Assembly (NCBI GenBank): GCA_937873715.1
Contig: CALMYJ010000004.1
Span: forward strand, 320,480-384,479
Source of the DNA: an uncultured Chitinophagaceae bacterium
GTDB taxonomy: Bacteria > Bacteroidota > Bacteroidia > Chitinophagales > Chitinophagaceae
DNA length: 64,000 nt
Direction: 5' to 3'
Under the pieces are notes generated by a model. That model was given only the letters and a program-made list of their open reading frames with translations, made no database searches and was not told the DNA's origin. A program made the translations under genes and the position numbers. Positions 36,431-45,002 of the stretch are shown in pieces; positions within the stretch are counted from its first letter, which is position 1, and the number at the start of each line of letters is the position of its first letter.

Positions 36431-36925
36431 ATGATTCGGCGCTTTTTTTACCAATACAGGCAGATACTGCTTTATTCTTTTTCGCTGGTTGTGGTGCTGG
36501 TGCTATTACAACTACTGCAATACAAGCTGGTACTTACGGCACATGCGTATGAGTTGTATATACTTTGTATTGCCTTGTTGTTTACCGGCTTAGGTATTTG
36601 GCTGGCCTTAAAGCTGGTGCGGCCCAAAAGCACTATAAAGACAGTAGTGGTGGAAAAGCCAGTCTATCTTACTCCCAATCTTGAAAATGAAACCGCCCTT
36701 CAAGGCGAAATGAAAGCCCGCCGCCGCCAGCATGGCTTAAGCAGCCGGGAAACCGAAGTGCTGCTGCTGATGGCCGGGGGATTAAGCAACCAGGAAATTG
36801 CCGACAGGTTGTTTCTTTCGGTGCCCACCATAAAAACACATTCTTCCAACCTGTTTGAAAAACTGGAGGTAAAACGCAGAACCCAGGCTGTGGAAAAGGC
36901 AAGGCAGTTAAAATTAATAGCATAA
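36431..36925 (+). CDS. Membrane-anchored LuxR-type transcription regulator
   Basis: 164-residue protein with two N-terminal TM helices (about 14-32 and 42-62), a linker, and a C-terminal LuxR/GerE helix-turn-helix (about 100-162: LSSRETEVLLLMAGGLSNQEIADRLFLSVPTIKTH). There is no receiver domain, so activity is not controlled by ordinary aspartate phosphorylation within this protein. It lies 104 bp before a DUF4199 membrane protein gene, whose promoter region holds a 14-bp palindrome; regulation of that neighbour is plausible but inferred. Confidence 0.85.
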   Translation: MIRRFFYQYRQILLYSFSLVVVLVLLQLLQYKLVLTAHAYELYILCIALLFTGLGIWLALKLVRPKSTIKTVVVEKPVYLTPNLENETALQGEMKARRRQHGLSSRETEVLLLMAGGLSNQEIADRLFLSVPTIKTHSSNLFEKLEVKRRTQAVEKARQLKLIA

Positions 36926-36962
36926 GTCTCATGCTTTGGTATTATTCTGATACTCCTACACT

Positions 36963-37184
36963 GTTTCATACTTTAGTATGAGTGCTTTTAGCAACAGAAG
37001 TTTCATTTTTACGGCCTAAAATATTCAGTATGCAAAAGAATGTATTTGTATTTGGCCTTATTGCCGGGCTTTTGGTATCTATTATTATGGCCATTAGTAT
37101 GCTTACGATGTACAACAGCTCTGCCGAAGGGCATGGTACAGGCTCGATGGTGGTGGGTTACCTGGGTATGCTCATTGCCTTTTC
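36963..37184 (+). repeat. Long direct repeat, copy 1 (upstream and 5' part of DUF4199 gene)
   Basis: These 222 bases are identical to 43818-44039, a constant offset of 6855. The identity begins 67 bases before the DUF4199 start codon and stops inside the gene at 37185; beyond it the two genes are similar but clearly diverged. The abrupt edge points to recent gene conversion or to strong constraint on the 5' part. Confidence 0.9.
36967..36980. promoter_or_regulatory. 14-bp palindrome before DUF4199 gene, copy 1
   Basis: CATACTTTAGTATG has perfect 6-bp arms around a TT centre and ends 49 bases before the ATG at 37030. The same element precedes the second DUF4199 gene. A related half-site-like word (CTTTGGTAT) occurs further upstream in both copies. 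Candidate operator; the binding protein is unknown. Confidence 0.45.
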
Positions 37185-37557
37185 GTTCATTTTTGCGGCA
37201 GTAAAAAATTTCAGGGATAAGCAGAACGGGGGTGTTATCAGTTTTGGTAAGGCTTTTACAATGGGCTTATGGATTGCCCTGATTGGCTCTACCCTGTATG
37301 TAATTACCTGGGCAGTGTTGTATCATTTTTATATGCCCGACTTTATGGACAGGTATTGTGCCCAAATGATCAGTAATGCAAAAGCCGGCAGTACCCCGGC
37401 CGAACTGGAAAAGCTTACCGAACAAATGAATGCACAAAAGGAAATGTATAAAAACCCTTTGTTTTTTGTGCTGTTTACCTATTTAGAAATATTGCCGGTG
37501 GGCTTAATTGTGGCGCTTATAACAGCGTTGATTTTAAAGCGGAGAAAAATTGATTAA
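37030..37557 (+). CDS. DUF4199 membrane protein, copy 1
   Basis: 175-residue integral membrane protein with four predicted helices (NVFVFGLIAGLLVSIIMAIS; GYLGMLIAFSFIFAAVKNF; MGLWIALIGSTLYVITWAVL; a last one near the C-terminus, EILPVGLIVALITALIL), ending in basic residues. It matches the Bacteroidota DUF4199 family of unknown function. ATG 37030 (MQKNVFVFG) is preferred over the upstream in-frame codon at 36982, which lies in the palindrome region. It is nearly identical in its first half to the protein at 43885-44415. It follows a membrane-anchored LuxR regulator. Confidence 0.9.
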   Translation: MQKNVFVFGLIAGLLVSIIMAISMLTMYNSSAEGHGTGSMVVGYLGMLIAFSFIFAAVKNFRDKQNGGVISFGKAFTMGLWIALIGSTLYVITWAVLYHFYMPDFMDRYCAQMISNAKAGSTPAELEKLTEQMNAQKEMYKNPLFFVLFTYLEILPVGLIVALITALILKRRKID

Positions 37558-37761
37558 ATCCTTACAGTAATTGTACAAAAATTGGAAGCATTGAGGCGTT
37601 TTATATACTTCTTAAATGAATCTATAAAAGCCGATGGTATCATTGTAAAGGCAGTTATGTTAAATACTGTAGCTGTTTTCGATATTGCTTAAAAACATTA
37701 TTACCTGTTGTTGCTTATCCGGCAGGCAATAATCATCCTTTTGGTTTTGATACTTTTGCTT

Positions 37762-38688
37762 TTAGTGTGTTACAACGCTGAATAGATAAAGTGTGGCATT
37801 TGAACCTAAATTGGCAACAGATGCTGATGTGTTAGTGAACCTCACTTTTACAGTGCTGCCATTAGACCCTGTGGGGTCGGATGCAAGCGGACTATGCGCT
37901 ACCATAGTTACACTACCCCAGTTTGTTGCACCAGTTCCGGGTGCAAACTGTGCAATCATAACACGTACATTTGAGTTGGTACCCACGAAAGGGGTTACTG
38001 GAAAAGTTATATCATAAAATTGCCCGGGATTAATAGTTAGAGTGAAGGTTCCCAGCGAAAAGCCGGAACGAAGAGTTGTGCTGCTGTTACTCAACATTAT
38101 GGCTTTGCCCTCATTGGTTATCTTACCATTTACACGGAGAGTGCCATCAACCCCAATATTTGTGGTAAATAATCCGTTGCCAATCACCTTTAATTTGTAT
38201 GAAGCGTCAGGGGTTCCACCAAGGGTTGTGTTACCCGTAATACTTGCATTTCGTCCAATCACTAAATCACGTGAGGCTCTTAAGTCATATCCGGCAGCTA
38301 CAGATCCGCTAGCATCTACACCTATTGTAGATAAAGAGTACAAATAAGTTGGGGTATTCACATCAAGCCCAAATTGCGGATTTGAAGTGTTTATTCCAAC
38401 ATTGCCACCACTTGTAATCACCATTCTTTTTGTGCCACCCACCCAGAAGTCTAATCCATAGAGGTTGTTGCCAGTTACTGCTTTATTACTGGAAATGCCC
38501 ACCCGTCCTATTGTTCCAAAACTAAGCCCGGCAGAATCAAGCGTGCCAAAGTTTTTGTTATCCTGATCGATGAGCAGGCTTCCATTTACCGAAAGTGTTT
38601 TTTGGGGATTCAGCGTTCCTACACCCACCGCTTGCGAAAAAGAAAATTTATACAAAAACAGCACTATGGCTAATACTGATAATTTCAT
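37762..38688 (-). CDS. Secreted repeat protein, tail-fibre-like, hypothetical
   Basis: 308-residue protein with a signal peptide (MKLSVLAIVLFLYKFSFSQ). The body has short, Gly/Asn/Thr-rich segments such as VGVGTLNPQKTLSVNG, NVGINTSNPQFGLDVN and IGVDGTLRVNGKI. These 'GxGTxxPxxxLxVxG' units are typical of trimeric beta-helical stalks in phage tail fibres and Bacteroidota surface proteins. The C-terminal 110 residues form a separate beta-rich domain. No catalytic motif is visible. It lies between the two DUF4199 copies, on the same strand as the lipoprotein and the two-component genes upstream. Confidence 0.75.
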   Translation of the reverse strand: MKLSVLAIVLFLYKFSFSQAVGVGTLNPQKTLSVNGSLLIDQDNKNFGTLDSAGLSFGTIGRVGISSNKAVTGNNLYGLDFWVGGTKRMVITSGGNVGINTSNPQFGLDVNTPTYLYSLSTIGVDASGSVAAGYDLRASRDLVIGRNASITGNTTLGGTPDASYKLKVIGNGLFTTNIGVDGTLRVNGKITNEGKAIMLSNSSTTLRSGFSLGTFTLTINPGQFYDITFPVTPFVGTNSNVRVMIAQFAPGTGATNWGSVTMVAHSPLASDPTGSNGSTVKVRFTNTSASVANLGSNATLYLFSVVTH

Positions 38689-38743
38689 ATACCGGGATTA
38701 GTAATGAGAAAAATGTATACTTTTTAAAGCAGGCAAAAAACAA

Positions 38744-39340
38744 TCATGGTTTTCCTATATAAAATTTTGTTGCCTGTTGTGGGGTATCGTGTTGTGTAAA
38801 ACTGGCTGCATTTACAGCATTAACCGGTAATCCTGTATTGCTTAAAAAATGCCCGGGAGCAAACTTGCTTTCTATAGCAACCACATCCATCCCATTCTCT
38901 TTACCAAGTTTGTGAAAAATAAACTGATAAGAAAGATCGTACAGATCAGGAACCGGGCTGGCTCCCGGCACATCTTGTAATCCAACTGCCCATTTATTGT
39001 CGGCAGCACTTTTATATACACGCCAGAATGTATTCTTATCTTTTACAGATGATACGAACCAGGCGTTTATGCCAGTTCCTCTCCAGTCGGCAAAAAAATA
39101 ACAGTCTTTTTCATTTTTTAAATCTGAAAGAGGATAGTCTTTTGTAACTGTTTGCCGATAGAGCATTATAGCAGTTGTAATGGTGAGATAATTATAATTA
39201 GTGGCATCTTTTTCTGTTAGAAAAATTCCATTAAAACTCTCGGGATTTGTGGCCAGTGCATTTGGTAAACCATTATTCTTTTTTCCGCAACCGGATATAC
39301 ATGCAGTAATTGTAACCAGTAACAGTATACGAGGTATCAT
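38744..39340 (-). CDS. Hypothetical lipoprotein
   Basis: 198-residue protein with a lipoprotein signal: MIPRILLLVTITACISGC, lipobox ISGC with acylated Cys at residue 18. The mature part contains YFFADWRGTGINAWFVSSV and VVAIESKFAPGHFLSN stretches, reminiscent of ricin/trefoil-like modules that describe a stored 'FLSN' motif, but I cannot assign a family with confidence. It is 55 bp upstream of the tail-fibre-like gene on the same strand, so both may be co-expressed surface proteins. Confidence 0.7.
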   Translation of the reverse strand: MIPRILLLVTITACISGCGKKNNGLPNALATNPESFNGIFLTEKDATNYNYLTITTAIMLYRQTVTKDYPLSDLKNEKDCYFFADWRGTGINAWFVSSVKDKNTFWRVYKSAADNKWAVGLQDVPGASPVPDLYDLSYQFIFHKLGKENGMDVVAIESKFAPGHFLSNTGLPVNAVNAASFTQHDTPQQATKFYIGKP

Positions 39341-39447
39341 AAGTGTAATATTTTTTTGCTTATACTATTTTCAGTACAAATCTCTGCCAGGCAGAAATGA
39401 TTTACAATACCGCAATGATGTGATGTGGGAGGCGTATTTGCCAGAAG

Positions 39448-40089
39448 CTACACCAGTTTTTCATGTATGGCTTTACTCACAGCTTCAATTTGGGAGCAAA
39501 CATGCAATTTTTCGTAGATGCGTTTGATATGTGTACGAACAGTATCGAGGCTGATGGAGAGCTCTGCTCCAATCATTTTAAAACTGTTTCCTTTTGAGAG
39601 CAATTGTAAAATTTCTTTTTCCCGGTTGGTCAGCTGGTAATCGTTGGCCACAGTTGCAGCCACAGTTTGCATATTGGTAATTACCATCCGTGCAATGGTG
39701 GGGCTCATTGGGGCGCCACCGCTTAGTACTTCCCTGATGGAATGAATGAGTTTGTCTGAAACATATTTTTTAAGCAGATAGCCGTTGGCTCCTGCATACA
39801 TGGCTTCAAATACATGCGTATTATCATCAAATACGGTAAGCATAATGATTTGCACCACCTGGTTAAATTTCCTGATTTTTTTTACCGCTTCAATGCCGGT
39901 AATATGTGGCATATCAATATCCATCAGTATCACATCGGGCTGGTAGGCCTGTATCTGGTTTTCAACATCTGTACAATCCGGGAATGCTGCCAGCACTTCA
40001 TGTTCGCCGGTAAGGGCCAGTAAGCTTGAAAGACTTTCTCTTAAAATGCTATTGTCTTCAAAAATTAATATTTGTACCGGTTGGCTCAT
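39448..40089 (-). CDS. Response regulator, NarL/LuxR type
   Basis: 213-residue two-component regulator. Receiver domain at 1-125 with acidic pocket IFEDN, phospho-acceptor Asp57 in DVILMDIDMPH, and conserved Thr/Lys positions (MLTVFDD; LLKKYVS). C-terminal LuxR helix-turn-helix at about 148-212 (LTNREKEILQLLSKGNSFKMIGAELSISLDTVRTHIKRIYEKL). It lies 57 bp downstream of the large sensor kinase gene on the same strand and is its obvious partner. Confidence 0.94.
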   Translation of the reverse strand: MSQPVQILIFEDNSILRESLSSLLALTGEHEVLAAFPDCTDVENQIQAYQPDVILMDIDMPHITGIEAVKKIRKFNQVVQIIMLTVFDDNTHVFEAMYAGANGYLLKKYVSDKLIHSIREVLSGGAPMSPTIARMVITNMQTVAATVANDYQLTNREKEILQLLSKGNSFKMIGAELSISLDTVRTHIKRIYEKLHVCSQIEAVSKAIHEKLV

Positions 40090-40146
40090 TAGGTTATTGA
40101 CGTTTTTGCAAGCTACATATATAAAGCTGTAAAAAAAATACCCTTA

Positions 40147-43100
40147 TCAGGTGAGGCTTTTTTGCAGGGTAATGCTTGTGCCGCTTCCTTTAACCGATTC
40201 TACCTGCAAAGCAGCGCCCATAGCGGCTGCCCGGCTGTTCATATTCTTTATCCCGTTGCCCGAGGATGACAACCCTGTGTCAAACCCGGTTCCATTATCG
40301 GTGATGCGTAGCAGCAAAACATCATTACTGCATTGCAGTAAAAAATGCAGAGAGGTAGCCTTGCTGTATTTTACGGCATTGTTAATGGCTTCTTTAAAAA
40401 TCAGGTACACATCTTTACGTTGCTCAAGGTTCAGGTGTAATTCGGCTTTTGCAATACTGGTTTCAAAATAATAATTTATGCCTGCCGGTTCCAGCATTTC
40501 GGCGGCAAATTCTTTCATGCGTATCAGCATTTTTTCAATACTGTCGTTTTCAGGATTAATTGCCCAAACAATATCACTCATACTCTCCATCATCTTACCT
40601 GAGTGGTCTTTTATTTTTTGCAGGTACAATTGTACGGCTTCATTTGAGTCGTATTTAGCCATAGCTACTGTGCTTAAAATATTAATGCTGGTTAAAGTAG
40701 AACCCATTTCATCGTGAAGGTCTCTTGCAATTTTGCTGCGCAGGCGTTCTTCCGTTTGGTATTTGCTAATGCGTTCGCCACATACAGTTGCAATACGCCG
40801 CAGCAAACGCAAGTGCCTTCTTTTAAAAAAGTTTTTTTGAGTATGTTCCGAATCAATAAGGCCAAATAAAACTGTATCCACAAAAACAGGCACGGTTATT
40901 TTGGAAAACCTTATCTCCTCTTCTGATGAGTATTTTGAATCTTTAGCTGTGTTGCCAGCTCTTGCCGCAATGCCTGTTTGCGCTACAGTGCCAATAATGC
41001 CTGTGCCGATTGGCCATTCAGGCCGGGCAATCAGCGTATTGTTATTGGATGCCCGTTTATTGCCTGCTGCTGTATATTGTATGAGTACTGAACGCTCCAA
41101 ATCAGCCTGGTAAAATATACAATCCTTGAAATTCAATAGTTCCACACAACTCCTGGCAACGTCGCTTAAGATATCTTCTAATACAGTTTTGCCGTATAAT
41201 GAAGTTGTAATTTGGGTTAAAATTTTTTCATCGTTCACCCGCTGTTGTAAGCGCAGGACTACCTGGTAAGCAGCATAACCTAAAAGTACTGCAAGAAGGG
41301 TGTAAAACTTCCAGGTTTTCCAAAAAGGTGGTTTTAGGGTAAAGTGAATTTTTTCGCTTTGGGCCACCACGACATTATCTTTTGTTACAGCCCTTATGTA
41401 AAAATCATAATCACCAGCCGGCAGGTTTTGATATACCATATGCATTTGTTCACCTGCTATTTTCCAATCGGTATTGTATCCGCCTAAGCGGTACTGGTAG
41501 CTTATTTCGGCATTGCCAAAATACAGGGCTGAAAATGCAAACTGTATTTCTTTTGTTTGATAAGAAAATACAAGTGGGTTGCCATCTTTGGCCACAGTAT
41601 CTAACCGGTTATTACTTGTAACAGATATTTTGTTGATTAAAATTGGAAAAGCAAGAACCGGTATTACCTGGTTGGGATAGTAAAATAAAATACCACCGGC
41701 CATGCCAACGGCCAGTTCGTTTGCTTGTTTGTTATAACACAACTGGTGCGGTATCGATAAATCGGAATACCAGGCCGAAAAAGGGACGGCATCGTCTGCC
41801 GGGATTTCCTTTACGGGCTGTATAGCCGTATTGATATAGGAAAGGCCATCGTTTGTAAGCATCCAAAGTATATCCCGGTTGCCCCTTACGATGGATAAAA
41901 CCTGGTTATGCAGTAACCCGTTTCGCATATCTACCTGAGCAAATCCTGTACTGTTGGCCCTTGTATTGGTTTGATAAAAAAGCCCGCCGGCATTGGTGGC
42001 TACCCATATTTTTCCTGAAGCATCGGCAGTAATATCATTGCAGAGGCTGAGATAGGAATACTGTCTGTTGCTTTCGGTTTCAACATAACTTATAATTTTA
42101 TTTTCGGTAAGCTGGTAGGCATGCAGCGACCTGCCGTAGCTGCCTATCCAAAGTGTATTTGTAAGGCTGTCGAAATATAATGAAGTTGTAACGTCTTTTA
42201 AATATTGCGACCCGGGGCCCCCTGGCTGCCGAAAAATCCCGGTTGATTTTTGATAAAAAAACAATCCTTTTTTAAATGAGGCAAACCATAAATTTCCCTC
42301 GTTATCAGAAGTTATATCACGAAAGCCAGCAGAAGCGCCATCAAATGGCGTTGGAAAATGAACAACCTTTCCATTCATGAACCTGAAAATTTTATCTTCT
42401 GTCAGCAACCAGGTAACCCCTTCGGCTTTTTTAACAGCATAGCAACCTGGTAATGGCTTACCCAAATCATCATGGGTGATTTTTTTTATTGTTCCGTTAG
42501 TAGGTTGAATGATTGCTACTGCAGCAGGCTTGAGCGAACAGGTATAATACAGCCCATCGTCTTCGCTATAGTAAACACTGCTCATATAGTTAACAGCTTC
42601 CTTTTCCGGTTGGGCAAAAAGCGGTATAAAAGCAGAACGATGCTGATTGCGGTATTGAATTACAAAACCGTTTGCGGTGCCAATCCAGTGTAAGCCCGTA
42701 GAGTCGGTATAAATAGTAGTAACAGCACCCGGTGGTAACGAAAGGCTCAAAAAGGGCAAATGCCTCCTGAGCAGCCATGTTTCAGCAGCCTGTTTATACA
42801 GTAAGCCTTTGCTACAGGCAAGATAAAAATGCTGTACACTGCTTTGTGGAAGCGATGCAGACGGGTATGGCTCGTAGGATGCAAACCACTCTTTGTAGAG
42901 TTGTTCTTCCGGGTTGTATAAAAAAGTACGTCCGCTGTTAAGGGAGAGGTACAGGCTGGCGCTTGCGGCATCCCATTTAAGATCATGTACATTTTCGTTG
43001 TATGTACCGCCTAAAAAAGTAAACTGTTTGGTTTGGGTATTTAAGTGTACCAGTCCTTTGTTGGAAGCCAGCCAGAATTCATGTGTGCTTTTTTGTACAA

Positions 43101-43671
43101 AGCGCTGAATGGCGTGATAGCCGGGCTCTGTAAGTCTGCCACGGATTGTTTTTACAAAAGCAGGCCAGTCGTAATACAGAAATTCGTTTTTTCGGGGATC
43201 AAATCTTGCAAAGGCAAATACATCGGAGGCTATCCATAAATAGCCTTCATCATCAAAATGGATATCCCATACAAGACTGTTGGGCAGCCCGTTTTTTCCT
43301 CCTGAGTTATCCGAAAACCAGGTAAACCATTCTCCGGTTTCAGGGTTAAACCGGTTTAACCCGTTCATGGTAGCTATCCAGATGTTGCCCATCCTGTCAC
43401 CGGTAACTGCATTAATCACTTCATTGGAGATAGATGCTTTTGCAGCTGGTTTATATACAGTGAAAGCATGGCCATCGTAACGGTTCAGCCCGTTTTTTGT
43501 GCCAATCCAGATATAGCCGGTTTTATCTTTGTAAAAGCAGGTAACCCTGTTGTCGCTTAAGCCATCCGCAACGGTAATAGTCCTGTTTTTAAGATAAAGC
43601 TGTGCCTGTGCTGCAGTACACAATGCAGTCATCCATAAAATGCAGCAGCTATAGCAGAGGCGATTGAACAT
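40147..43671 (-). CDS. Large hybrid sensor: ligand-binding propeller, Y_Y_Y, GAF, histidine kinase
   Basis: 1174-residue inner-membrane sensor kinase. After a signal peptide (ending AAQAQ), two-component-regulator propeller repeats fill about residues 30-690 (GLSDNRVTCFYKDKTGYIWIGTKNGLNRYDG and similar), then a Y_Y_Y domain and one TM helix near 790. The cytoplasmic half has a GAF domain (about 820-970), HisKA_3 with phospho-acceptor His near residue 986 in ARDLHDEMGSTL, and an HATPase domain with DNGTGFD and GNGIKNM. Unlike classic hybrid systems it has no fused receiver or AraC domain; the regulator is encoded by the next gene. ATG 43671 is used; a TTG six bases upstream is unlikely. Confidence 0.92.
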   Translation of the reverse strand: MFNRLCYSCCILWMTALCTAAQAQLYLKNRTITVADGLSDNRVTCFYKDKTGYIWIGTKNGLNRYDGHAFTVYKPAAKASISNEVINAVTGDRMGNIWIATMNGLNRFNPETGEWFTWFSDNSGGKNGLPNSLVWDIHFDDEGYLWIASDVFAFARFDPRKNEFLYYDWPAFVKTIRGRLTEPGYHAIQRFVQKSTHEFWLASNKGLVHLNTQTKQFTFLGGTYNENVHDLKWDAASASLYLSLNSGRTFLYNPEEQLYKEWFASYEPYPSASLPQSSVQHFYLACSKGLLYKQAAETWLLRRHLPFLSLSLPPGAVTTIYTDSTGLHWIGTANGFVIQYRNQHRSAFIPLFAQPEKEAVNYMSSVYYSEDDGLYYTCSLKPAAVAIIQPTNGTIKKITHDDLGKPLPGCYAVKKAEGVTWLLTEDKIFRFMNGKVVHFPTPFDGASAGFRDITSDNEGNLWFASFKKGLFFYQKSTGIFRQPGGPGSQYLKDVTTSLYFDSLTNTLWIGSYGRSLHAYQLTENKIISYVETESNRQYSYLSLCNDITADASGKIWVATNAGGLFYQTNTRANSTGFAQVDMRNGLLHNQVLSIVRGNRDILWMLTNDGLSYINTAIQPVKEIPADDAVPFSAWYSDLSIPHQLCYNKQANELAVGMAGGILFYYPNQVIPVLAFPILINKISVTSNNRLDTVAKDGNPLVFSYQTKEIQFAFSALYFGNAEISYQYRLGGYNTDWKIAGEQMHMVYQNLPAGDYDFYIRAVTKDNVVVAQSEKIHFTLKPPFWKTWKFYTLLAVLLGYAAYQVVLRLQQRVNDEKILTQITTSLYGKTVLEDILSDVARSCVELLNFKDCIFYQADLERSVLIQYTAAGNKRASNNNTLIARPEWPIGTGIIGTVAQTGIAARAGNTAKDSKYSSEEEIRFSKITVPVFVDTVLFGLIDSEHTQKNFFKRRHLRLLRRIATVCGERISKYQTEERLRSKIARDLHDEMGSTLTSINILSTVAMAKYDSNEAVQLYLQKIKDHSGKMMESMSDIVWAINPENDSIEKMLIRMKEFAAEMLEPAGINYYFETSIAKAELHLNLEQRKDVYLIFKEAINNAVKYSKATSLHFLLQCSNDVLLLRITDNGTGFDTGLSSSGNGIKNMNSRAAAMGAALQVESVKGSGTSITLQKSLT

Positions 43672-43686
43672 GTACAAATCCTGCGC

Positions 43687-43716
43687 TCAAAATACAGTTT
43701 TACACCGAGCCGCAAA
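43687..43716 (-). promoter_or_regulatory. Putative promoter of the sensor kinase operon
   Basis: On the minus strand TTTG (43716-43713) and TATTTTGA (43694-43687, close to TAnnTTTG) are separated by 18 bases, 15 bases upstream of the sensor ATG. Spacing agrees with Bacteroidota promoters. Confidence 0.45.
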
Positions 43717-43817
43717 TACCTTTATAAGGGTAGGCTGAAAATATTTTTAAAAAAATATTGGCCCGTAACAGCTTGCCGGCTATCGTACTTTGGTATATAA
43801 TTTTTATTGCAGCACCG

Positions 43818-44039
43818 GTTTCATACTTTAGTATGAGTGCTTTTAGCAACAGAAGTTTCATTTTTACGGCCTAAAATATTCAGTATGCAAAAGAATGTAT
43901 TTGTATTTGGCCTTATTGCCGGGCTTTTGGTATCTATTATTATGGCCATTAGTATGCTTACGATGTACAACAGCTCTGCCGAAGGGCATGGTACAGGCTC
44001 GATGGTGGTGGGTTACCTGGGTATGCTCATTGCCTTTTC
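43818..44039 (+). repeat. Long direct repeat, copy 2 (upstream and 5' part of DUF4199 gene)
   Basis: This is the second copy of the 222-base perfect repeat that starts at 36963. It covers 67 bases upstream and the first 155 bases of the second DUF4199 gene. Confidence 0.9.
43822..43835. promoter_or_regulatory. 14-bp palindrome before DUF4199 gene, copy 2
   Basis: CATACTTTAGTATG is identical to the palindrome at 36967-36980 and at the same distance from the start codon. It lies between the divergent sensor-kinase operon and the second DUF4199 gene. Confidence 0.45.
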
Positions 44040-44415
44040 TTTCATTTTTGTGGCGGTAAAAAATTTCAGGGATAAGCAGAATGGGGGCGTCATCAGTTTT
44101 GGTAAGGCATTTAAAATGGGTTTGCTGATTGCATTAATTGGTTCTACCCTGTATGTAATTACATGGGCATTGCTGTATCATTTGTATATGCCCGATTTTA
44201 TGGACAGGTATTGTGCCCAGGTGATGATTGATGCAAAAGCAACTGCCAGCCCTGCCGAACTGGAAAAGCTTACCGAACAAATGAATACGCAAAAGGAGAT
44301 GTATAAGAACCCCCTGTTTTTTGTACTGTTTACCTACTTTGAAATTTTTCCCGTTGGTTTGATTGTAGCGGCAATAACGGCATTGATTTTAAAACGAAAA
44401 AAAAATGCCGGATAA
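43885..44415 (+). CDS. DUF4199 membrane protein, copy 2
   Basis: 176-residue four-helix membrane protein, paralogue of the protein at 37030-37557. The first 51 residues are identical, after which substitutions appear (for example FIFVAVKNF, FKMGLLIALIGSTLY, DAKATASPAELEKL) with similar overall hydrophobicity. DUF4199 family, function unknown. It is divergent from the sensor kinase/NarL regulator operon, and its upstream palindrome suggests shared control with copy 1. It is 52 bp from the convergent thioredoxin-like gene. Confidence 0.9.
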   Translation: MQKNVFVFGLIAGLLVSIIMAISMLTMYNSSAEGHGTGSMVVGYLGMLIAFSFIFVAVKNFRDKQNGGVISFGKAFKMGLLIALIGSTLYVITWALLYHLYMPDFMDRYCAQVMIDAKATASPAELEKLTEQMNTQKEMYKNPLFFVLFTYFEIFPVGLIVAAITALILKRKKNAG

Positions 44416-44467
44416 GTTACTGTATTGCATCGCCGGTTAAAAAAGCATTGGCAGGTACTGCTACCCG

Positions 44468-44947
44468 TTATTGCCCCAGTAGTTGTTTAATTTTTTCTTC
44501 CAGCCATTTCCCTTCTGCATCAATGGCGGCAATAATACCATCCTTTGTTATTAAAAAGGAAGCAGGTATGGCTTCCACCCCATACCGCTCCGCCACTTTC
44601 GATTGCCAGCCGTCGGTATCTATTACCTGTGTATAGGTGATTTTATCTTTTTTTACTGCTTTAAGCCAGGCTGTTTTTTTAGTATCCAGCGATACGCCAA
44701 ATACTTCAAAACCCTGGGCTTTGTATTTGTTGTACAGCTTTACCACAAAAGGATTGGCCATGCGGCAGGGGCCACACCAACTGGCCCAAAAATCTACCAG
44801 CACTACTTTACCTCTAAATGCCGACAGCTTTATAATACTGTCGGTGCCGGAGGGCAGGGCAATTTCCGGTGCCGGGGCATTTATTTTAACCTGTGCAATA
44901 AAGTGTAAGGGCAATAGCAATAATGCTACTGCAAGTATTGTTTTCAT
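44468..44947 (-). CDS. TlpA-like thiol-disulfide oxidoreductase
   Basis: 159-residue exported thioredoxin-fold protein from ATG 44947, with a signal peptide ending FIAQ. The AhpC/TSA-Redoxin-like domain starts APAPEIALPSGTDSI and holds the active site WASWCGPCRMANPF and cis-Pro loop EAIPASFLITKDG, so it is likely a periplasmic reductant. It is the last gene of a run including the TonB receptor with HMA domain and the HYC_CC_PP protein, a setting consistent with copper or disulfide handling in the envelope. Confidence 0.9.
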   Translation of the reverse strand: MKTILAVALLLLPLHFIAQVKINAPAPEIALPSGTDSIIKLSAFRGKVVLVDFWASWCGPCRMANPFVVKLYNKYKAQGFEVFGVSLDTKKTAWLKAVKKDKITYTQVIDTDGWQSKVAERYGVEAIPASFLITKDGIIAAIDAEGKWLEEKIKQLLGQ

Positions 44948-45002
44948 GAACAACAGTTTTTCTTTTTGAACAATGATAATATGAAGCGGATAATTTTTTT
45001 CA

